A DNA stretch of 44,985 nucleotides, taken from positions 1 to 44,985 of the forward strand of contig CALHSW010000069.1 in NCBI GenBank assembly GCA_938038735.1. The letters are read 5' to 3'. Below are positions 6,847-15,860 of this stretch, one piece after another. This stretch comes from an uncultured Bacteroidia bacterium (GTDB taxonomy: Bacteria > Bacteroidota > Bacteroidia > Bacteroidales > CAJPTX01). Under the pieces are notes generated by a model. It was not told the origin of the DNA. It did not search any database and saw nothing but the letters and a program-made list of their open reading frames with translations. The translations under genes and the position numbers were made by a program. Positions within the stretch are counted from its first letter, which is position 1; each line of letters begins with the position of its first letter.

Positions 6847-8958
6847 ATGGCTAATAGAGATTTGACATATACCCGGAACATAGGGATTATGGCGCACATT
6901 GATGCCGGCAAGACGACAACGACGGAGCGCATACTCTACTACACGGGAAAGACGCATAAGATAGGTGAGACGCACGATGGCTCCGCGACGATGGACTGGA
7001 TGGCGCAGGAGCAGGAGCGCGGAATAACGATTACATCGGCCGCGACGACCACCTTTTGGAAGTACGAGGGGAAGACGTACCAGGTGAACATTATTGATAC
7101 GCCGGGGCACGTGGACTTCACGGTGGAGGTGGAGCGGTCGCTACGCGTGCTTGACGGTGCGGTGGCGGTGTTCTGCGCGGTGGGCGGCGTGCAGCCGCAG
7201 AGCGAGACGGTGTGGCGCCAAGCAGATAAATACAAGGTGCCGAAGCTTGCGTTTGTGAACAAGATGGACCGCATGGGGGCGGATTTCTACTCCGTGGTGC
7301 AGCAGATTCGAGATAGGCTGGGTGCGAACCCCATCCCGGTGCAGATACCGATTGGAAAAGAGGCGGGTTTTGTGGGGGTGATTGACCTGATTGACCAGAA
7401 GGCGTATCGGTGGGAAGGGACAGACAAGGATTCTGTCGTGGATGAGATTGCGATTCCGGCGGAGCTGGCTGGAGAGGCGAAGAAGTGGCGCGATAGCATG
7501 CTGGAGTCGGTGGCGGAGTTTGACGATGCGATGATGGAGAAGTTCTTTGAGGATCCATCAACGATTACGAAGGAGGAGATAATATCCACGCTGCGCAAGG
7601 CCACGGTGGGCATGGAGGCTATCCCCGTGCTATGCGGCGCAGCGGCGAGGAACATAGGCGTGCAGCGGTTGCTGGATGCAGTAGTTGAGTTTATGCCGAG
7701 CCCGCTAGATATAGGCGGAGTGGATGGTACAGACGTAAATACCGGCGAGAAGGTTCATCGGCTGCCCCGGATGGAGGAGCCATTCTGCGGTTTGGCGTTC
7801 AAGATTGCGACGGATCCATTCGTGGGGCGTTTGGCGTACATACGGGTGTATTCCGGGCATTTGGACAGCGGGAGCTACGTGTACAACGTGCGTACGGGCA
7901 AGAAGGAGCGAATAAGCCGTTTGTACCAAATGCACTCCAACAAGCAGAATCCGATAGAGATCTGCGAGACGGGCGATATCTGCGCGGCGGTGGGCTTTAA
8001 GGATTTGCGCACAGGCGATACGATTTGCTCGGAGGATGCGCCGGTGGCCTTGGAGGCGATGGTGTTCCCCGACCCGGTGATCAAGCTGGCGGTGGAGCCG
8101 AAGTCGCAGAAGGATATGGACAAGCTCGGCATGGCGTTGGCGAAGCTGTCGGAGGAAGACCCCACGTTTAGGGCGCAGACCGATGAGGAGACGGGTCAGA
8201 CCGTGATAAGCGGGATGGGTGAGCTTCACCTGGAGATAATCATAGATCGTCTGCAGCGGGAGTTTGGGCTGGATGTGAACAAGGGAGCGCCGCAGGTGTC
8301 GTACCGCGAGGCGATAACGAAAGAGGTATCGAGCCATAGAACGGTGTTCAAGAAGCAGACGGGCGGACGCGGTAAGTTTGCGGATATTATATTCAGCTTT
8401 GGGCCAGCAGACGAGGGCGTTACAGGGCTTCAGTTTGTGGACGAGGTGAAGGGCGGCAACATTCCCAAGGAGTTTATTCCGTCGGTGCAGAAGGGCTTTG
8501 AGGCCGCGATGCAGAGCGGTGTGCTTGCTGGGTATCCGATGTCGAGCCTAAAGGTGGTGCTTTTGGATGGGTCATACCACCCAGTGGACTCGGATCAGCT
8601 TTCGTTTGAGATTGCGGGGCGACAGGGCTTCCGCGAGGCGAGCGGGGAAGCGGGCCCGGTGCTAATGGAGCCGATAATGAAGGTAGAGGTGGTGACCCCC
8701 GAGGAGTACATGGGGGATGTGATAGGCGACTTGAACCGTCGGCGTGGTCAGGTGAACGGCATGGAGAGCCGTGCAGGAGGTAGAGTGGTGACGGCGATGG
8801 TGCCGTTGGCAGAGCAGTTCGGTTACGTAACGGTTCTGCGTACGTTGACATCGGGTCGCGCGACCTCGACGATGGAGTTTTCGCATTACGCTGAGGTTCC
8901 GGGCGGTTTGGCCAAGGAGATCATAGATGCGCATGCGGCAAAGAAGGCAGAGAAATAA
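6847..8958 (+). CDS. fusA: Elongation factor G (canonical, GTPase-active)
   Basis: 703 residues. All GTP-binding motifs are intact: AHIDAGKTTTTE (P-loop, 16-27), RGITITSAATT (switch I), DTPGHVDF with the catalytic His, and NKMDR. Domains II-V follow, including the GMGELHLEIIIDRL segment of domain III and the FAD...FGPADEG region of domain IV. It drives tRNA-mRNA translocation. Here it sits between rpsG and rpsJ, with no tuf gene, as is usual in Bacteroidota. A divergent paralogue lies at 35111. Confidence 0.98.
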   Translation: MANRDLTYTRNIGIMAHIDAGKTTTTERILYYTGKTHKIGETHDGSATMDWMAQEQERGITITSAATTTFWKYEGKTYQVNIIDTPGHVDFTVEVERSLRVLDGAVAVFCAVGGVQPQSETVWRQADKYKVPKLAFVNKMDRMGADFYSVVQQIRDRLGANPIPVQIPIGKEAGFVGVIDLIDQKAYRWEGTDKDSVVDEIAIPAELAGEAKKWRDSMLESVAEFDDAMMEKFFEDPSTITKEEIISTLRKATVGMEAIPVLCGAAARNIGVQRLLDAVVEFMPSPLDIGGVDGTDVNTGEKVHRLPRMEEPFCGLAFKIATDPFVGRLAYIRVYSGHLDSGSYVYNVRTGKKERISRLYQMHSNKQNPIEICETGDICAAVGFKDLRTGDTICSEDAPVALEAMVFPDPVIKLAVEPKSQKDMDKLGMALAKLSEEDPTFRAQTDEETGQTVISGMGELHLEIIIDRLQREFGLDVNKGAPQVSYREAITKEVSSHRTVFKKQTGGRGKFADIIFSFGPADEGVTGLQFVDEVKGGNIPKEFIPSVQKGFEAAMQSGVLAGYPMSSLKVVLLDGSYHPVDSDQLSFEIAGRQGFREASGEAGPVLMEPIMKVEVVTPEEYMGDVIGDLNRRRGQVNGMESRAGGRVVTAMVPLAEQFGYVTVLRTLTSGRATSTMEFSHYAEVPGGLAKEIIDAHAAKKAEK

Positions 8959-8975
8959 GAGACTGTAGTAAAGAT

Positions 8976-9281
8976 ATGAGTCAGCGAATAAGGATAAAGC
9001 TAAAATCGTATGACCACAACCTGGTAGACAAGTCGGCTGAGAAGATAGTCAAGACGGTCAAGATGACAGGCGCTGTGGTCAGCGGTCCGATACCGTTGCC
9101 GATGCAGAAGCGGATATATACGGTGAATCGGTCGACGTTTGTGAATAAGAAGTCTCGCGAGCAGTATCGTTTGGATTCGTACCGTCGTCTGTTGGACATA
9201 TACAGTTCGACCCCGAAGACGATTGATGCGCTGATGCGATTGGAGCTGCCGAGCGGGGTGGAAGTGCAGATAAAGGTGTGA
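8976..9281 (+). CDS. rpsJ: 30S ribosomal protein uS10
   Basis: 101 residues with the family core IRIKLKSYDHNLVD, the GPIPLPMQKRIYTVNRS loop and SREQYRLDSYRRLLDI. It is part of the 30S head and in many bacteria also acts in antitermination with NusB. It is the first S10-operon gene but is joined to the str genes by only 17 bp. Seven of its eight Ile codons are ATA, unusual for a highly expressed gene. Confidence 0.98.
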   Translation: MSQRIRIKLKSYDHNLVDKSAEKIVKTVKMTGAVVSGPIPLPMQKRIYTVNRSTFVNKKSREQYRLDSYRRLLDIYSSTPKTIDALMRLELPSGVEVQIKV

Positions 9282-9338
9282 TGCGCGGGAAGAGAGCGAG
9301 GATAGACAGACTGCATTAAAAGAAGGAGAAAGAAGGCG

Positions 9339-9962
9339 ATGGCAGGAATATTGGGGAAAAAGGTAGGCATGACGTCGGTGTTTACAGCCGATGGGAAGAA
9401 CGTGCCATGCACAGTGATACAGGCGGGGCCATGCGTGGTGACGCAGGTGCGGACGAAGGAGAAGGATGGCTACGAGGCGTATCAGCTGGCTTTTGACGAC
9501 AAGAAGGAGAAGCACACGACGAAACCGATGCTGGGCCATTTCGCGAAGGCGAATACAACACCGAAGCGCTACGTGGCTGAGTTTAAGGAGTGGGACCAGG
9601 AGTATAAACTAGGCGATGTGCTGCAGGTAGGGGATGTGCTTAGCGAGGCGGACATGTGGGTGGACGTTATAGCCCTGTCGAAAGGTAAGGGCTATCAGGG
9701 CGTTGTGAAACGTCATGGGTTTAGCGGAGTAGGAGAGAAGACGCACGGCCAGCATAACCGGTTGCGGGCTCCGGGTTCTATAGGCGCGTCGAGCTATCCG
9801 AGCCGGGTGTTTCCGGGGATGCGTATGGCAGGGCAGACTGGTAACCGTCGGGTAACGGCGATTAACTTGCGGATATTGCGAGTGATCCCGGAGTCGAATC
9901 TTTTATTGGTCAAAGGTTCTGTGCCAGGTGCGCGTGGAGCGTATCTAATCATCAACAAGTAG
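9339..9962 (+). CDS. rplC: 50S ribosomal protein uL3
   Basis: 207 residues. It starts GILGKKVGMTSVFTADGK and contains the KGYQGVVKRHGFSG and HRAPGSIG-like (RLRAPGSIGASSYPSRVFPGMRMAG) regions that reach the peptidyl-transferase centre. AGAAGGAGAAAG precedes the ATG. The 57-bp gap after rpsJ is the longest in this part of the cluster; no promoter was recognised in it. Confidence 0.98.
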   Translation: MAGILGKKVGMTSVFTADGKNVPCTVIQAGPCVVTQVRTKEKDGYEAYQLAFDDKKEKHTTKPMLGHFAKANTTPKRYVAEFKEWDQEYKLGDVLQVGDVLSEADMWVDVIALSKGKGYQGVVKRHGFSGVGEKTHGQHNRLRAPGSIGASSYPSRVFPGMRMAGQTGNRRVTAINLRILRVIPESNLLLVKGSVPGARGAYLIINK

Positions 9963-9980
9963 TAAGGGGGAGGCGACGAA

Positions 9981-10610
9981 ATGGAATTGAAGGTATTGAG
10001 CCGCGAAGGCACAGATACGGGACGTACGGTGACATTGACAGACGCGGTGTTTGGCGTGCGACCGAATGATCACGTAATCTATTTGGATGTGAAGCAGTAC
10101 CTTGCGAATCGGAGGCAGGGTACGCATAAGGCGAAGGAGCGCAGCGAGATGAGCGGGAGCACCCGTAAGCTTTTCAGACAGAAAGGAACGGGTGGTGCAC
10201 GAAGGGGCGATATCAACTCCCCCATACTGCGCGGAGGAGCGCGTGTGTTTGGACCGCGGCCTCGCAGCTATAGATTTAAGCTAAATAAGCAGGTGAAGGA
10301 CCTGGCGCGAAGAAGCGCATTAACGTACAAGGCGCAGGATGGTAAAGTACTTGTAGTAGAGGATTTTACATTTGATAATCCGAGTACTAAGGAGTTCATA
10401 AATCTGTGTAAGAACCTTAACGTGAACGACAAGAAGGCATTGTTTCTTCTTGGAGATGAGAATAAAGTCGTATATTTGTCGGCTAGAAATTTGCAGGGCA
10501 AAGAGGTTCTGCCGTTTATGATGCTCAACACGTATAGCGTTGTAGATGCGGATGTGTTGGTGCTGACCGAGGGAGCGTTGGGTCGGACGGAAGAGCTGTT
10601 TGGAAAGTAG
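9981..10610 (+). CDS. rplD: 50S ribosomal protein uL4
   Basis: 209 residues. The extended loop that reaches the exit tunnel is visible as KERSEMSGSTRKLFRQKGTGGARRGD. The globular part ends in VLVLTEGALGRTEELF. In other bacteria uL4 represses its own operon; no corresponding leader structure was identified here. AAGGGGGAGG precedes the ATG. Confidence 0.97.
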   Translation: MELKVLSREGTDTGRTVTLTDAVFGVRPNDHVIYLDVKQYLANRRQGTHKAKERSEMSGSTRKLFRQKGTGGARRGDINSPILRGGARVFGPRPRSYRFKLNKQVKDLARRSALTYKAQDGKVLVVEDFTFDNPSTKEFINLCKNLNVNDKKALFLLGDENKVVYLSARNLQGKEVLPFMMLNTYSVVDADVLVLTEGALGRTEELFGK

Positions 10611-10621
10611 AGGAATTGGCG

Positions 10622-10945
10622 ATGAGCATAAAGGGAAAGATATTGGTGCGACCGCTCATAACGGAGAAGATGACGCGGATAACGGAGAAGATGGCTGCCC
10701 ATAAAGCACCGAGGGGGCGGTACGGTTTTATAGTGCACCGCCAAGCGAATCGGATAGAGATAGCGCAGGCAGTGGAGGCGCGTTACAATGTGACGGTGTT
10801 GTCGGTAAATACGATGCAGTACATGGGTAAGCGCCGTTCACGCTATACGAAGCAGGGTTATGTTCAGGGACGTACGGATGCGTATAAGAAGGCGATAGTG
10901 ACGCTAAAGCCGGGAGACACGATAGATTTTTACGGCAATATATAG
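10622..10945 (+). CDS. rplW: 50S ribosomal protein uL23
   Basis: 107 residues from the ATG chosen here. An in-frame TTG two codons earlier abuts the AGGA ribosome-binding site and leaves no spacing, so the ATG is preferred. The protein shows ILVRPLITEKMT, then YGFIVHRQANRIEIAQAVEARYNV and the KRRSRYTKQGYVQGRTDAYKKAIV loop. It sits at the tunnel exit and docks trigger factor and SRP. Confidence 0.96.
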   Translation: MSIKGKILVRPLITEKMTRITEKMAAHKAPRGRYGFIVHRQANRIEIAQAVEARYNVTVLSVNTMQYMGKRRSRYTKQGYVQGRTDAYKKAIVTLKPGDTIDFYGNI

Positions 10946-10956
10946 AGTAGAGAGCG

Positions 10957-11787
10957 ATGGGAGTAAGGAAGTTAAAGCCGGTGACACCGGGTCAGAGGCA
11001 TAAGGTAATAAGTCGATTTGACGAGATTACGCGGTCGACGCCTGAGAAGTCGTTGCTGGCGCCGATAAAGAAGACAGGCGGTAGGAATAATCGTGGCCGC
11101 GTGACGGCGAGTCACCGGGGCGGAGGCCATAAGCGTCGCTACCGTATAATAGACTTTGTTCGAGAGAAGGAGGGGATGGTGGCAGAGGTGAAGACGATCG
11201 AATACGATCCGAATCGCTCTGCGCGTATTGCGTTGGTGCAGTATGCGGATGGGGAGAAGCGATATATAATAGCCCCGGCTGGGATTCAGGTAGGGCAGAA
11301 GGTGATGTCGGGGCATGATGCGGAGCCGGAGTTGGGCAATATGCTCTACCTGTCTGACATACCGTTGGGAACTGTGGTGCATGGAATAGAGCTGGAGCCG
11401 GGCCATGGGGCGGTGATGGCGCGTAGCGCAGGCTCTTCGGCAGTGCTACAGGCGCGCGAGGGCAAGTTTGCGACCCTGCGTTTGCCGAGCGGCGAGGTGC
11501 GCATGGTGCTGGTGACGTGCCGGGCGACGGTAGGGCAGGTGTCGAATGTAGAGCACGGATTGGAGAAGTTCGGTAAGGCAGGTCGCAGCCGCTGGTTGGG
11601 CATACGTCCCCGCACCCGAGGCGTGGCGATGAACCCAGTAGACCACCCGATGGGTGGTGGCGAAGGGAAGGCGAGCGGAGGACATCCGCGTTCCCGTACG
11701 GGCGTTTTGGCAAAGGGTTACAAGACTCGTCGGCCGAAGAATCCATCCAACCGATTTATAGTGGAACGCCGTAAGCGCGCAAAGTAA
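10957..11787 (+). CDS. rplB: 50S ribosomal protein uL2
   Basis: 276 residues. It contains the N-terminal KPVTPGQRHKV, the GRNNRGRVTASHRGGGHKRRYR zone and the universally conserved MNPVDHPMGGGEGKASGG loop with the His near the peptidyl-transferase centre. It has a basic tail. It follows rplW by 11 bp. Confidence 0.98.
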   Translation: MGVRKLKPVTPGQRHKVISRFDEITRSTPEKSLLAPIKKTGGRNNRGRVTASHRGGGHKRRYRIIDFVREKEGMVAEVKTIEYDPNRSARIALVQYADGEKRYIIAPAGIQVGQKVMSGHDAEPELGNMLYLSDIPLGTVVHGIELEPGHGAVMARSAGSSAVLQAREGKFATLRLPSGEVRMVLVTCRATVGQVSNVEHGLEKFGKAGRSRWLGIRPRTRGVAMNPVDHPMGGGEGKASGGHPRSRTGVLAKGYKTRRPKNPSNRFIVERRKRAK

Positions 11788-11808
11788 ACGATTAGGAGGA
11801 AGAAAAAA

Positions 11809-12072
11809 ATGAGTAGGTCGTTGAAGAAGGGTCCGTACATTGCGTATAAGCTGGAGCGGCGGATCTTGGAAATGAATGAGAAGAACAAGAAGCAGGTGCT
11901 GAAGACGTGGTCGCGTGCTTCGATGATATCGCCTGATTTTGTAGGGCATACGATAGCAGTGCATAATGGGAACAAGTTTGTGCCGGTGTATATTACAGAG
12001 AATATGGTAGGGCATAAACTAGGGGAGTTTGCTCCGACGCGTACTTTTAGAGGTCATGCGGGCAATCGTTAG
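11809..12072 (+). CDS. rpsS: 30S ribosomal protein uS19
   Basis: 87 residues, starting MSRSLKKGPYIAYKLERRI. It also shows TWSRASMISPDFVGHTIAVHNG and a GEFAPTRTFRGHAG end, all family hallmarks. It binds 16S rRNA in the 30S head with uS13. TTAGGAGGAAG precedes the ATG. Confidence 0.98.
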   Translation: MSRSLKKGPYIAYKLERRILEMNEKNKKQVLKTWSRASMISPDFVGHTIAVHNGNKFVPVYITENMVGHKLGEFAPTRTFRGHAGNR

Positions 12073-12101
12073 GATAGGAAGGAAAAAAGGAGACGATTGA
12101 G

Positions 12102-12551
12102 ATGGGAAAGAGAAAGAGAGAGCGCGCAGAGCAGCTAAAGGAGGCGCGGAAGGAGCGGTCATACGCCGTGCTGCGGAATTGCCCGTTGTCGGCGCAGAAG
12201 GTGCGTTTGGTAGCGGATACGGTGCGTGGGGTAGATGTTAATCGAGCGTTGGGTATACTCCGGTATACTGAGCGGAACTCTGCGCCGTATCTTCGTAAGC
12301 TTTTGTTGTCGGCGTTGGATAACTGGAAAGAGAAGAATGAGGGGGCGGATCTAGATGGCGCGTCGTTGGTGGTAAAGACGATAATGGTAGACGAGGGGCG
12401 TACGCTGAAGCGTATGCAGCCGCGGGCTCAGGGGCGAGGCGCGCGGATTTTGAAGCGTTCGTGCCATGTGTACGTAGAGGTGGGAGCAAAGCCGGCTGAG
12501 GCGGAGGCAGAAGGAGCACCAAAGAAGGAACAGGAACCAGTAACTGAGTAG
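12102..12551 (+). CDS. rplV: 50S ribosomal protein uL22
   Basis: 149 residues. The core runs from YAVLRNCPLSAQKVRLVADTVRG to the tunnel-lining hairpin GRTLKRMQPRAQGRGARILKRSCHVYV. It carries a charged N-terminal extension (KRKRERAEQLKEARKE) and an Ala/Glu/Lys-rich C-terminal tail, making it longer than the roughly 110-residue E. coli protein. Tailed uL22 is common in Bacteroidota. It ends 7 bp before rpsC. Confidence 0.96.
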   Translation: MGKRKRERAEQLKEARKERSYAVLRNCPLSAQKVRLVADTVRGVDVNRALGILRYTERNSAPYLRKLLLSALDNWKEKNEGADLDGASLVVKTIMVDEGRTLKRMQPRAQGRGARILKRSCHVYVEVGAKPAEAEAEGAPKKEQEPVTE

Positions 12552-12558
12552 AAGAATC

Positions 12559-13314
12559 ATGGGGCAGAAGGTAAATCCGATAAGCAATCGCTTAGGAATC
12601 ATTAGGGGTTGGGACTCTAACTGGTATGGTGGAGCAGACACGCCACAGAAGCTGTTGGAGGACAACAAGATACGTAAGTATCTGGCGGTACGTTTGGCGA
12701 AGACTGGGGTGTCTCGGATTGTTATAGAGCGAACCGTGAAGTTGATTACGGTGACCATCCACACCGCGCGTCCGGGTATGATAATAGGGAGAGCCGGTGA
12801 GGAGGTGAACCGTTTGCGTGAGGAGCTTCGTAAGTTGACAGACAAGGAGGTTCAGATAAACATATTTGAGGTAAAGCGTGCAGAGACGGATGCGGTGTTG
12901 GTAGCCGACAGCGTTGCACGTCAATTGGAGGGAAGGGCCTCATTCCGCCGTACGCTTAAAATGGCGATAGCATCAGCAATGCGAGCTGGAGCTGAGGGCA
13001 TCAAGATACAGGTATCTGGGCGTTTAGGGGGAGCAGAGATGGCTCGCACCGAGACGATGAAGGAGGGGCGGATTCCGCTCCATACGTTCCGAGCCGATAT
13101 AGATTATGCGCTGGCAGAAGCGTTGACGAAGGTGGGGCAGATAGGGGTGAAGGTGTGGATATGCAAGGGAGAGGTCTATGGCAAGCGGGATTTGTCGCCG
13201 AACGTTGGCATATCGCAGTCGACTCGAAATAGTGGGCAGCCGCGTCCGCCGATGCGGGCGTCTCGGCCGCGTAGGAATGATCGTCGAGGGGCTGGCAGTC
13301 GAACCGGTCGGTAG
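12559..13314 (+). CDS. rpsC: 30S ribosomal protein uS3
   Basis: 251 residues. It begins MGQKVNPISNRLGIIRGWDSNW. A KH RNA-binding domain is shown by PGMIIGRAGEEVNRLREEL, followed by a C-terminal domain with GRLGGAEMARTE and GVKVWICKGE. The tail is basic and Pro/Arg-rich. It forms part of the mRNA entry channel. Confidence 0.98.
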   Translation: MGQKVNPISNRLGIIRGWDSNWYGGADTPQKLLEDNKIRKYLAVRLAKTGVSRIVIERTVKLITVTIHTARPGMIIGRAGEEVNRLREELRKLTDKEVQINIFEVKRAETDAVLVADSVARQLEGRASFRRTLKMAIASAMRAGAEGIKIQVSGRLGGAEMARTETMKEGRIPLHTFRADIDYALAEALTKVGQIGVKVWICKGEVYGKRDLSPNVGISQSTRNSGQPRPPMRASRPRRNDRRGAGSRTGR

Positions 13315-13343
13315 GCGCTAGGTAAAAGGAGGAGGAAGCAAGG

Positions 13344-13763
13344 ATGTTACAGCCGAAGAAGACAAAGTATAGAAAGCAACAAAAAGGGCGCATGAAGGGC
13401 TTAGCCCAGCGCGGCCATGAGTTGGCGTTTGGTTCGTTTGGGATAAAGACGTTGGAAGAGGCGTGGCTGACAGGACGACAGATAGAGGCGGCGAGGCAAG
13501 CGGTTACCCGATACATGAAGCGTGAGGGGCAGATATGGATACGAATATTCCCTGACAAGCCCGTGACGAGCAAGCCTGCAGAGGTTCGAATGGGAAAAGG
13601 TAAGGGTGCGCCTGAAGGGTTTGTGGCACCCGTGACCCCGGGGCGAGTGTTGATAGAGGCAGACGGGGTGCCGCTAGAGGTGGCGCGTGAGGCGTTGCGA
13701 TTGGCGGCACAGAAGCTGCCGGTGACGACGAAGTTTGTGGTTCGTCGGGACTATGAGGCGTAA
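13344..13763 (+). CDS. rplP: 50S ribosomal protein uL16
   Basis: 139 residues. It contains MLQPKKTKYRKQQKGRMKG, the RQIEAARQAVTRYMKREGQIWIRIFPDKP core and MGKGKGAPEGFVAPV. The arginine-rich loop reaches the A site. AAAAGGAGGAGG precedes the ATG, one of the strongest Shine-Dalgarno matches in the cluster. Confidence 0.98.
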   Translation: MLQPKKTKYRKQQKGRMKGLAQRGHELAFGSFGIKTLEEAWLTGRQIEAARQAVTRYMKREGQIWIRIFPDKPVTSKPAEVRMGKGKGAPEGFVAPVTPGRVLIEADGVPLEVAREALRLAAQKLPVTTKFVVRRDYEA

Positions 13764-13780
13764 ATAAAGGAGACGAATCA

Positions 13781-13993
13781 ATGAAAGCAGAAGAGGTAAG
13801 GCAGCTGATAGACAGCGAACTTGAGGAGCGCTTGGCGGCGGAGCGGATGCGTCTGCACGATTTGCAGATGTCGCATGCTGTGTCTCCTTTAGAGAATACG
13901 ATGCAGATACGAGAGGCGAAACGTACGATAGCACGTATGTTGACCATTCGTACGGAGCGGGCGCGCAACAAAGAGAAGGGGTCGAAGGAGTAA
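13781..13993 (+). CDS. rpmC: 50S ribosomal protein uL29
   Basis: 70 residues forming the expected two-helix hairpin: KAEEVRQLIDSELEERLAAERMRLHDLQM and IREAKRTIARMLTIRTER. It sits at the tunnel exit next to uL23. It lies 17 bp after rplP, with AAAGGAGA upstream. Confidence 0.97.
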   Translation: MKAEEVRQLIDSELEERLAAERMRLHDLQMSHAVSPLENTMQIREAKRTIARMLTIRTERARNKEKGSKE

Positions 13994-14014
13994 ACGTAAG
14001 GAACCTAGTCAGAG

Positions 14015-14290
14015 ATGGAAGAGATAGTGAAGGATCAGCAGCGCGGGATGCGTAAAGAGCGGCAGGGGATCGTCGAGAGCGTGAAGATGGATAAGACGAT
14101 TGTGGTGTCGGTGTTACGCAGGGTGCGCCATCCGAAGTACGGCAAATTCGTGCATAGGACGACGAAGTTCTACGCACATGATGAGAAGAATGAGTGCGGA
14201 GTGGGCGATGTGGTGCGTATCATGGAGACGCGTCCTCTCAGTAAGATGAAGCGTTGGCGTTTGGTGGAGATAATAGAGAAGGCAAAGTAA
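14015..14290 (+). CDS. rpsQ: 30S ribosomal protein uS17
   Basis: 91 residues. The OB-fold core RQGIVESVKMDKTIVVSVLRR is followed by HPKYGKFVHRTTKFYAHDEKNECGVGDVVRIMETRPLSKMKRWRLVEI. It carries a short extra N-terminus. It binds 16S rRNA in the 30S body. rplN starts after only three bases. Confidence 0.97.
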   Translation: MEEIVKDQQRGMRKERQGIVESVKMDKTIVVSVLRRVRHPKYGKFVHRTTKFYAHDEKNECGVGDVVRIMETRPLSKMKRWRLVEIIEKAK

Positions 14291-14293
14291 GAG

Positions 14294-14659
14294 ATGATAC
14301 AGCAAGAGACTCGGCTTCAAGTGGCCGATAATAGTGGGGCACGAGAGGTGCTGTGTATCCGCGTGTTGGGAGGCACAAAGAAGCGTTACGCTACTGTGGG
14401 AGACCGGATAGTGGTGGCGATAAAGAGTGCTTCACCCACGGGAGATGCAAAGAAAGGAACAGTGAGCAAGGCTGTGGTCGTCAGGGTGAAGAAGGAGTAC
14501 CGTCGAGCAGATGGGTCGTACATTCGTTTTGATGACAACGCATGCGTTTTGTTGAACAATCTCGGCGAGATACGAGGGACGCGTATATTTGGCCCAGTGC
14601 CCCGAGAACTTCGTGAGAATTACATGAAGATCGTTTCGTTGGCGCCTGAGGTGCTATAA
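14294..14659 (+). CDS. rplN: 50S ribosomal protein uL14
   Basis: 121 residues, exactly the usual size. MIQQETRLQVADNSGAREVLCIRVLGG and the GTRIFGPVPRELR end are diagnostic. It contacts 16S rRNA in a bridge between the subunits. There is no clear Shine-Dalgarno (TAAGAG before the ATG), so initiation may depend on coupling to rpsQ three bases upstream. Confidence 0.98.
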   Translation: MIQQETRLQVADNSGAREVLCIRVLGGTKKRYATVGDRIVVAIKSASPTGDAKKGTVSKAVVVRVKKEYRRADGSYIRFDDNACVLLNNLGEIRGTRIFGPVPRELRENYMKIVSLAPEVL

Positions 14660-14677
14660 AGACAGGAGGATTGGAAG

Positions 14678-15001
14678 ATGAAGCCGAGGTTACGGATAAA
14701 GAAAGGCGACACGGTATACGTGATATCAGGGAGCTACAAGGGGAGCAAGGGGCGTGTGCTGGCGGCAATGCCGGAGGAGCGTCGAGTGATAGTGGAGGGC
14801 GTGAACCTGGTGTCGAAGCATACAAAGCCGAATGCGCAACATACGCAGGGCGGTATAATAAAGCAGGAGGCTCCGATACATGTGAGCAACGTGATGCTCG
14901 TGGATCCCTCGACGAATAAGCCGACGCGAGTCGGGAAGCGTCGTAACGAGGAGGGGAAATTGGTGCGTTACGCAAAGAAGAGCGGAAAAGAGATAAAGTA
15001 A
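14678..15001 (+). CDS. rplX: 50S ribosomal protein uL24
   Basis: 107 residues. A KOW motif is present as IKKGDTVYVISGSYKGSKGRVL. GVNLVSKHTKP and the QGGIIKQEAPIHVSNVMLVDP segment follow. It is an assembly initiator near the tunnel exit. ACAGGAGGATTGG precedes the ATG. Confidence 0.97.
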   Translation: MKPRLRIKKGDTVYVISGSYKGSKGRVLAAMPEERRVIVEGVNLVSKHTKPNAQHTQGGIIKQEAPIHVSNVMLVDPSTNKPTRVGKRRNEEGKLVRYAKKSGKEIK

Positions 15002-15005
15002 AAAG

Positions 15006-15563
15006 ATGGAGTATATACCGACGCTGCGGAAGCAGTACATGGAAAAGATAGTGCCGGCGTTGAAGGAGCAGTTTCAGTACTCCTCCGTGATGCAGGTGCC
15101 GAGGCTTGAGAAGATAGTTCTGAATCAGGGTATTGGGGAAGCGACGCAGGATAGGAAACTTGTTGAAGCCGCCCAGACCGAACTGACGATGATAGCGGGC
15201 CAGAAGGCGGTAGTGACGAAATCGAAGCATGACGTTTCAAACTTTAAGCTGCGAAAGGGCATGCCCATAGGCACGATGGTGACCTTGCGACGGGATCGTA
15301 TGTATGAGTTTTTGGAGCGTTTGATTAACGTTTCATTGCCGCGAATTCGTGACTTTCAGGGAATCCCGTCCAAGCTAGATGGTCGTGGTAATTACACGCT
15401 AGGTATCAAGGAGCAGATGATATTCCCGGAGATAGACATTGATAAGATGTTGAAGTCGACGGGAGTAGAGATAACGATAGTGACCACGGCGAAGACGGAT
15501 GAAGAGGGGTTGGCTCTGCTGAAAGCGTTTGGATTGCCGTTTAAGGACACGGAAAAAAAGTAG
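15006..15563 (+). CDS. rplE: 50S ribosomal protein uL5
   Basis: 185 residues. Hallmarks are VPRLEKIVLNQGIGEATQD, AGQKAVVTKSKHDVSNFKLRKGMPIG and VTLRRDRMYEFLERL. It binds 5S rRNA in the central protuberance. It begins four bases after rplX with no real Shine-Dalgarno (AAAAAG), which again suggests coupled translation. Confidence 0.98.
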   Translation: MEYIPTLRKQYMEKIVPALKEQFQYSSVMQVPRLEKIVLNQGIGEATQDRKLVEAAQTELTMIAGQKAVVTKSKHDVSNFKLRKGMPIGTMVTLRRDRMYEFLERLINVSLPRIRDFQGIPSKLDGRGNYTLGIKEQMIFPEIDIDKMLKSTGVEITIVTTAKTDEEGLALLKAFGLPFKDTEKK

Positions 15564-15568
15564 TAGAG

Positions 15569-15838
15569 ATGGCGAAAGAGAGCATGAAGGCGCGTGAGGT
15601 CCGCCGGGAGAAGCTAGTTGCAAAGTATGCGAAGAAGCGCGAGGAGCTGCGTGCTGCGGGCGATAGTGTAGGGCTGCAGAAGTTGCCTCGGAATTCGAGT
15701 GCGACGCGGTTGCGTAACCGTTGCAGCGTCACGGGACGGCCGCGTGGGTATATGAGAGATTTCGGTTTGAGCCGTATCACATTTAGGGAGATGGCCTCGA
15801 AGGGGCTGATACCGGGTGTGAAGAAGGCGAGTTGGTAA
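15569..15838 (+). CDS. rpsN: 30S ribosomal protein uS14 (zinc-independent type)
   Basis: 89 residues. The RNRCSVTGRPRGYMRDFGLSRI core is conserved. The CxxC pairs of the short zinc-binding form are absent, which marks the longer zinc-free type. It sits in the 30S head. It starts five bases after rplE. Confidence 0.97.
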   Translation: MAKESMKAREVRREKLVAKYAKKREELRAAGDSVGLQKLPRNSSATRLRNRCSVTGRPRGYMRDFGLSRITFREMASKGLIPGVKKASW

Positions 15839-15860
15839 GAGAATTAAAGAGAAAAAGGAT

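Noticed and set aside
7705..8337. 210-codon minus-strand open frame
   Set aside because: Antisense to fusA, His/Arg/Leu-rich shadow with no recognisable motif.
6847..8975. Missing tuf after fusA as a deletion
   Set aside because: fusA followed directly by rpsJ is the normal arrangement in Bacteroidota, with tuf located elsewhere.
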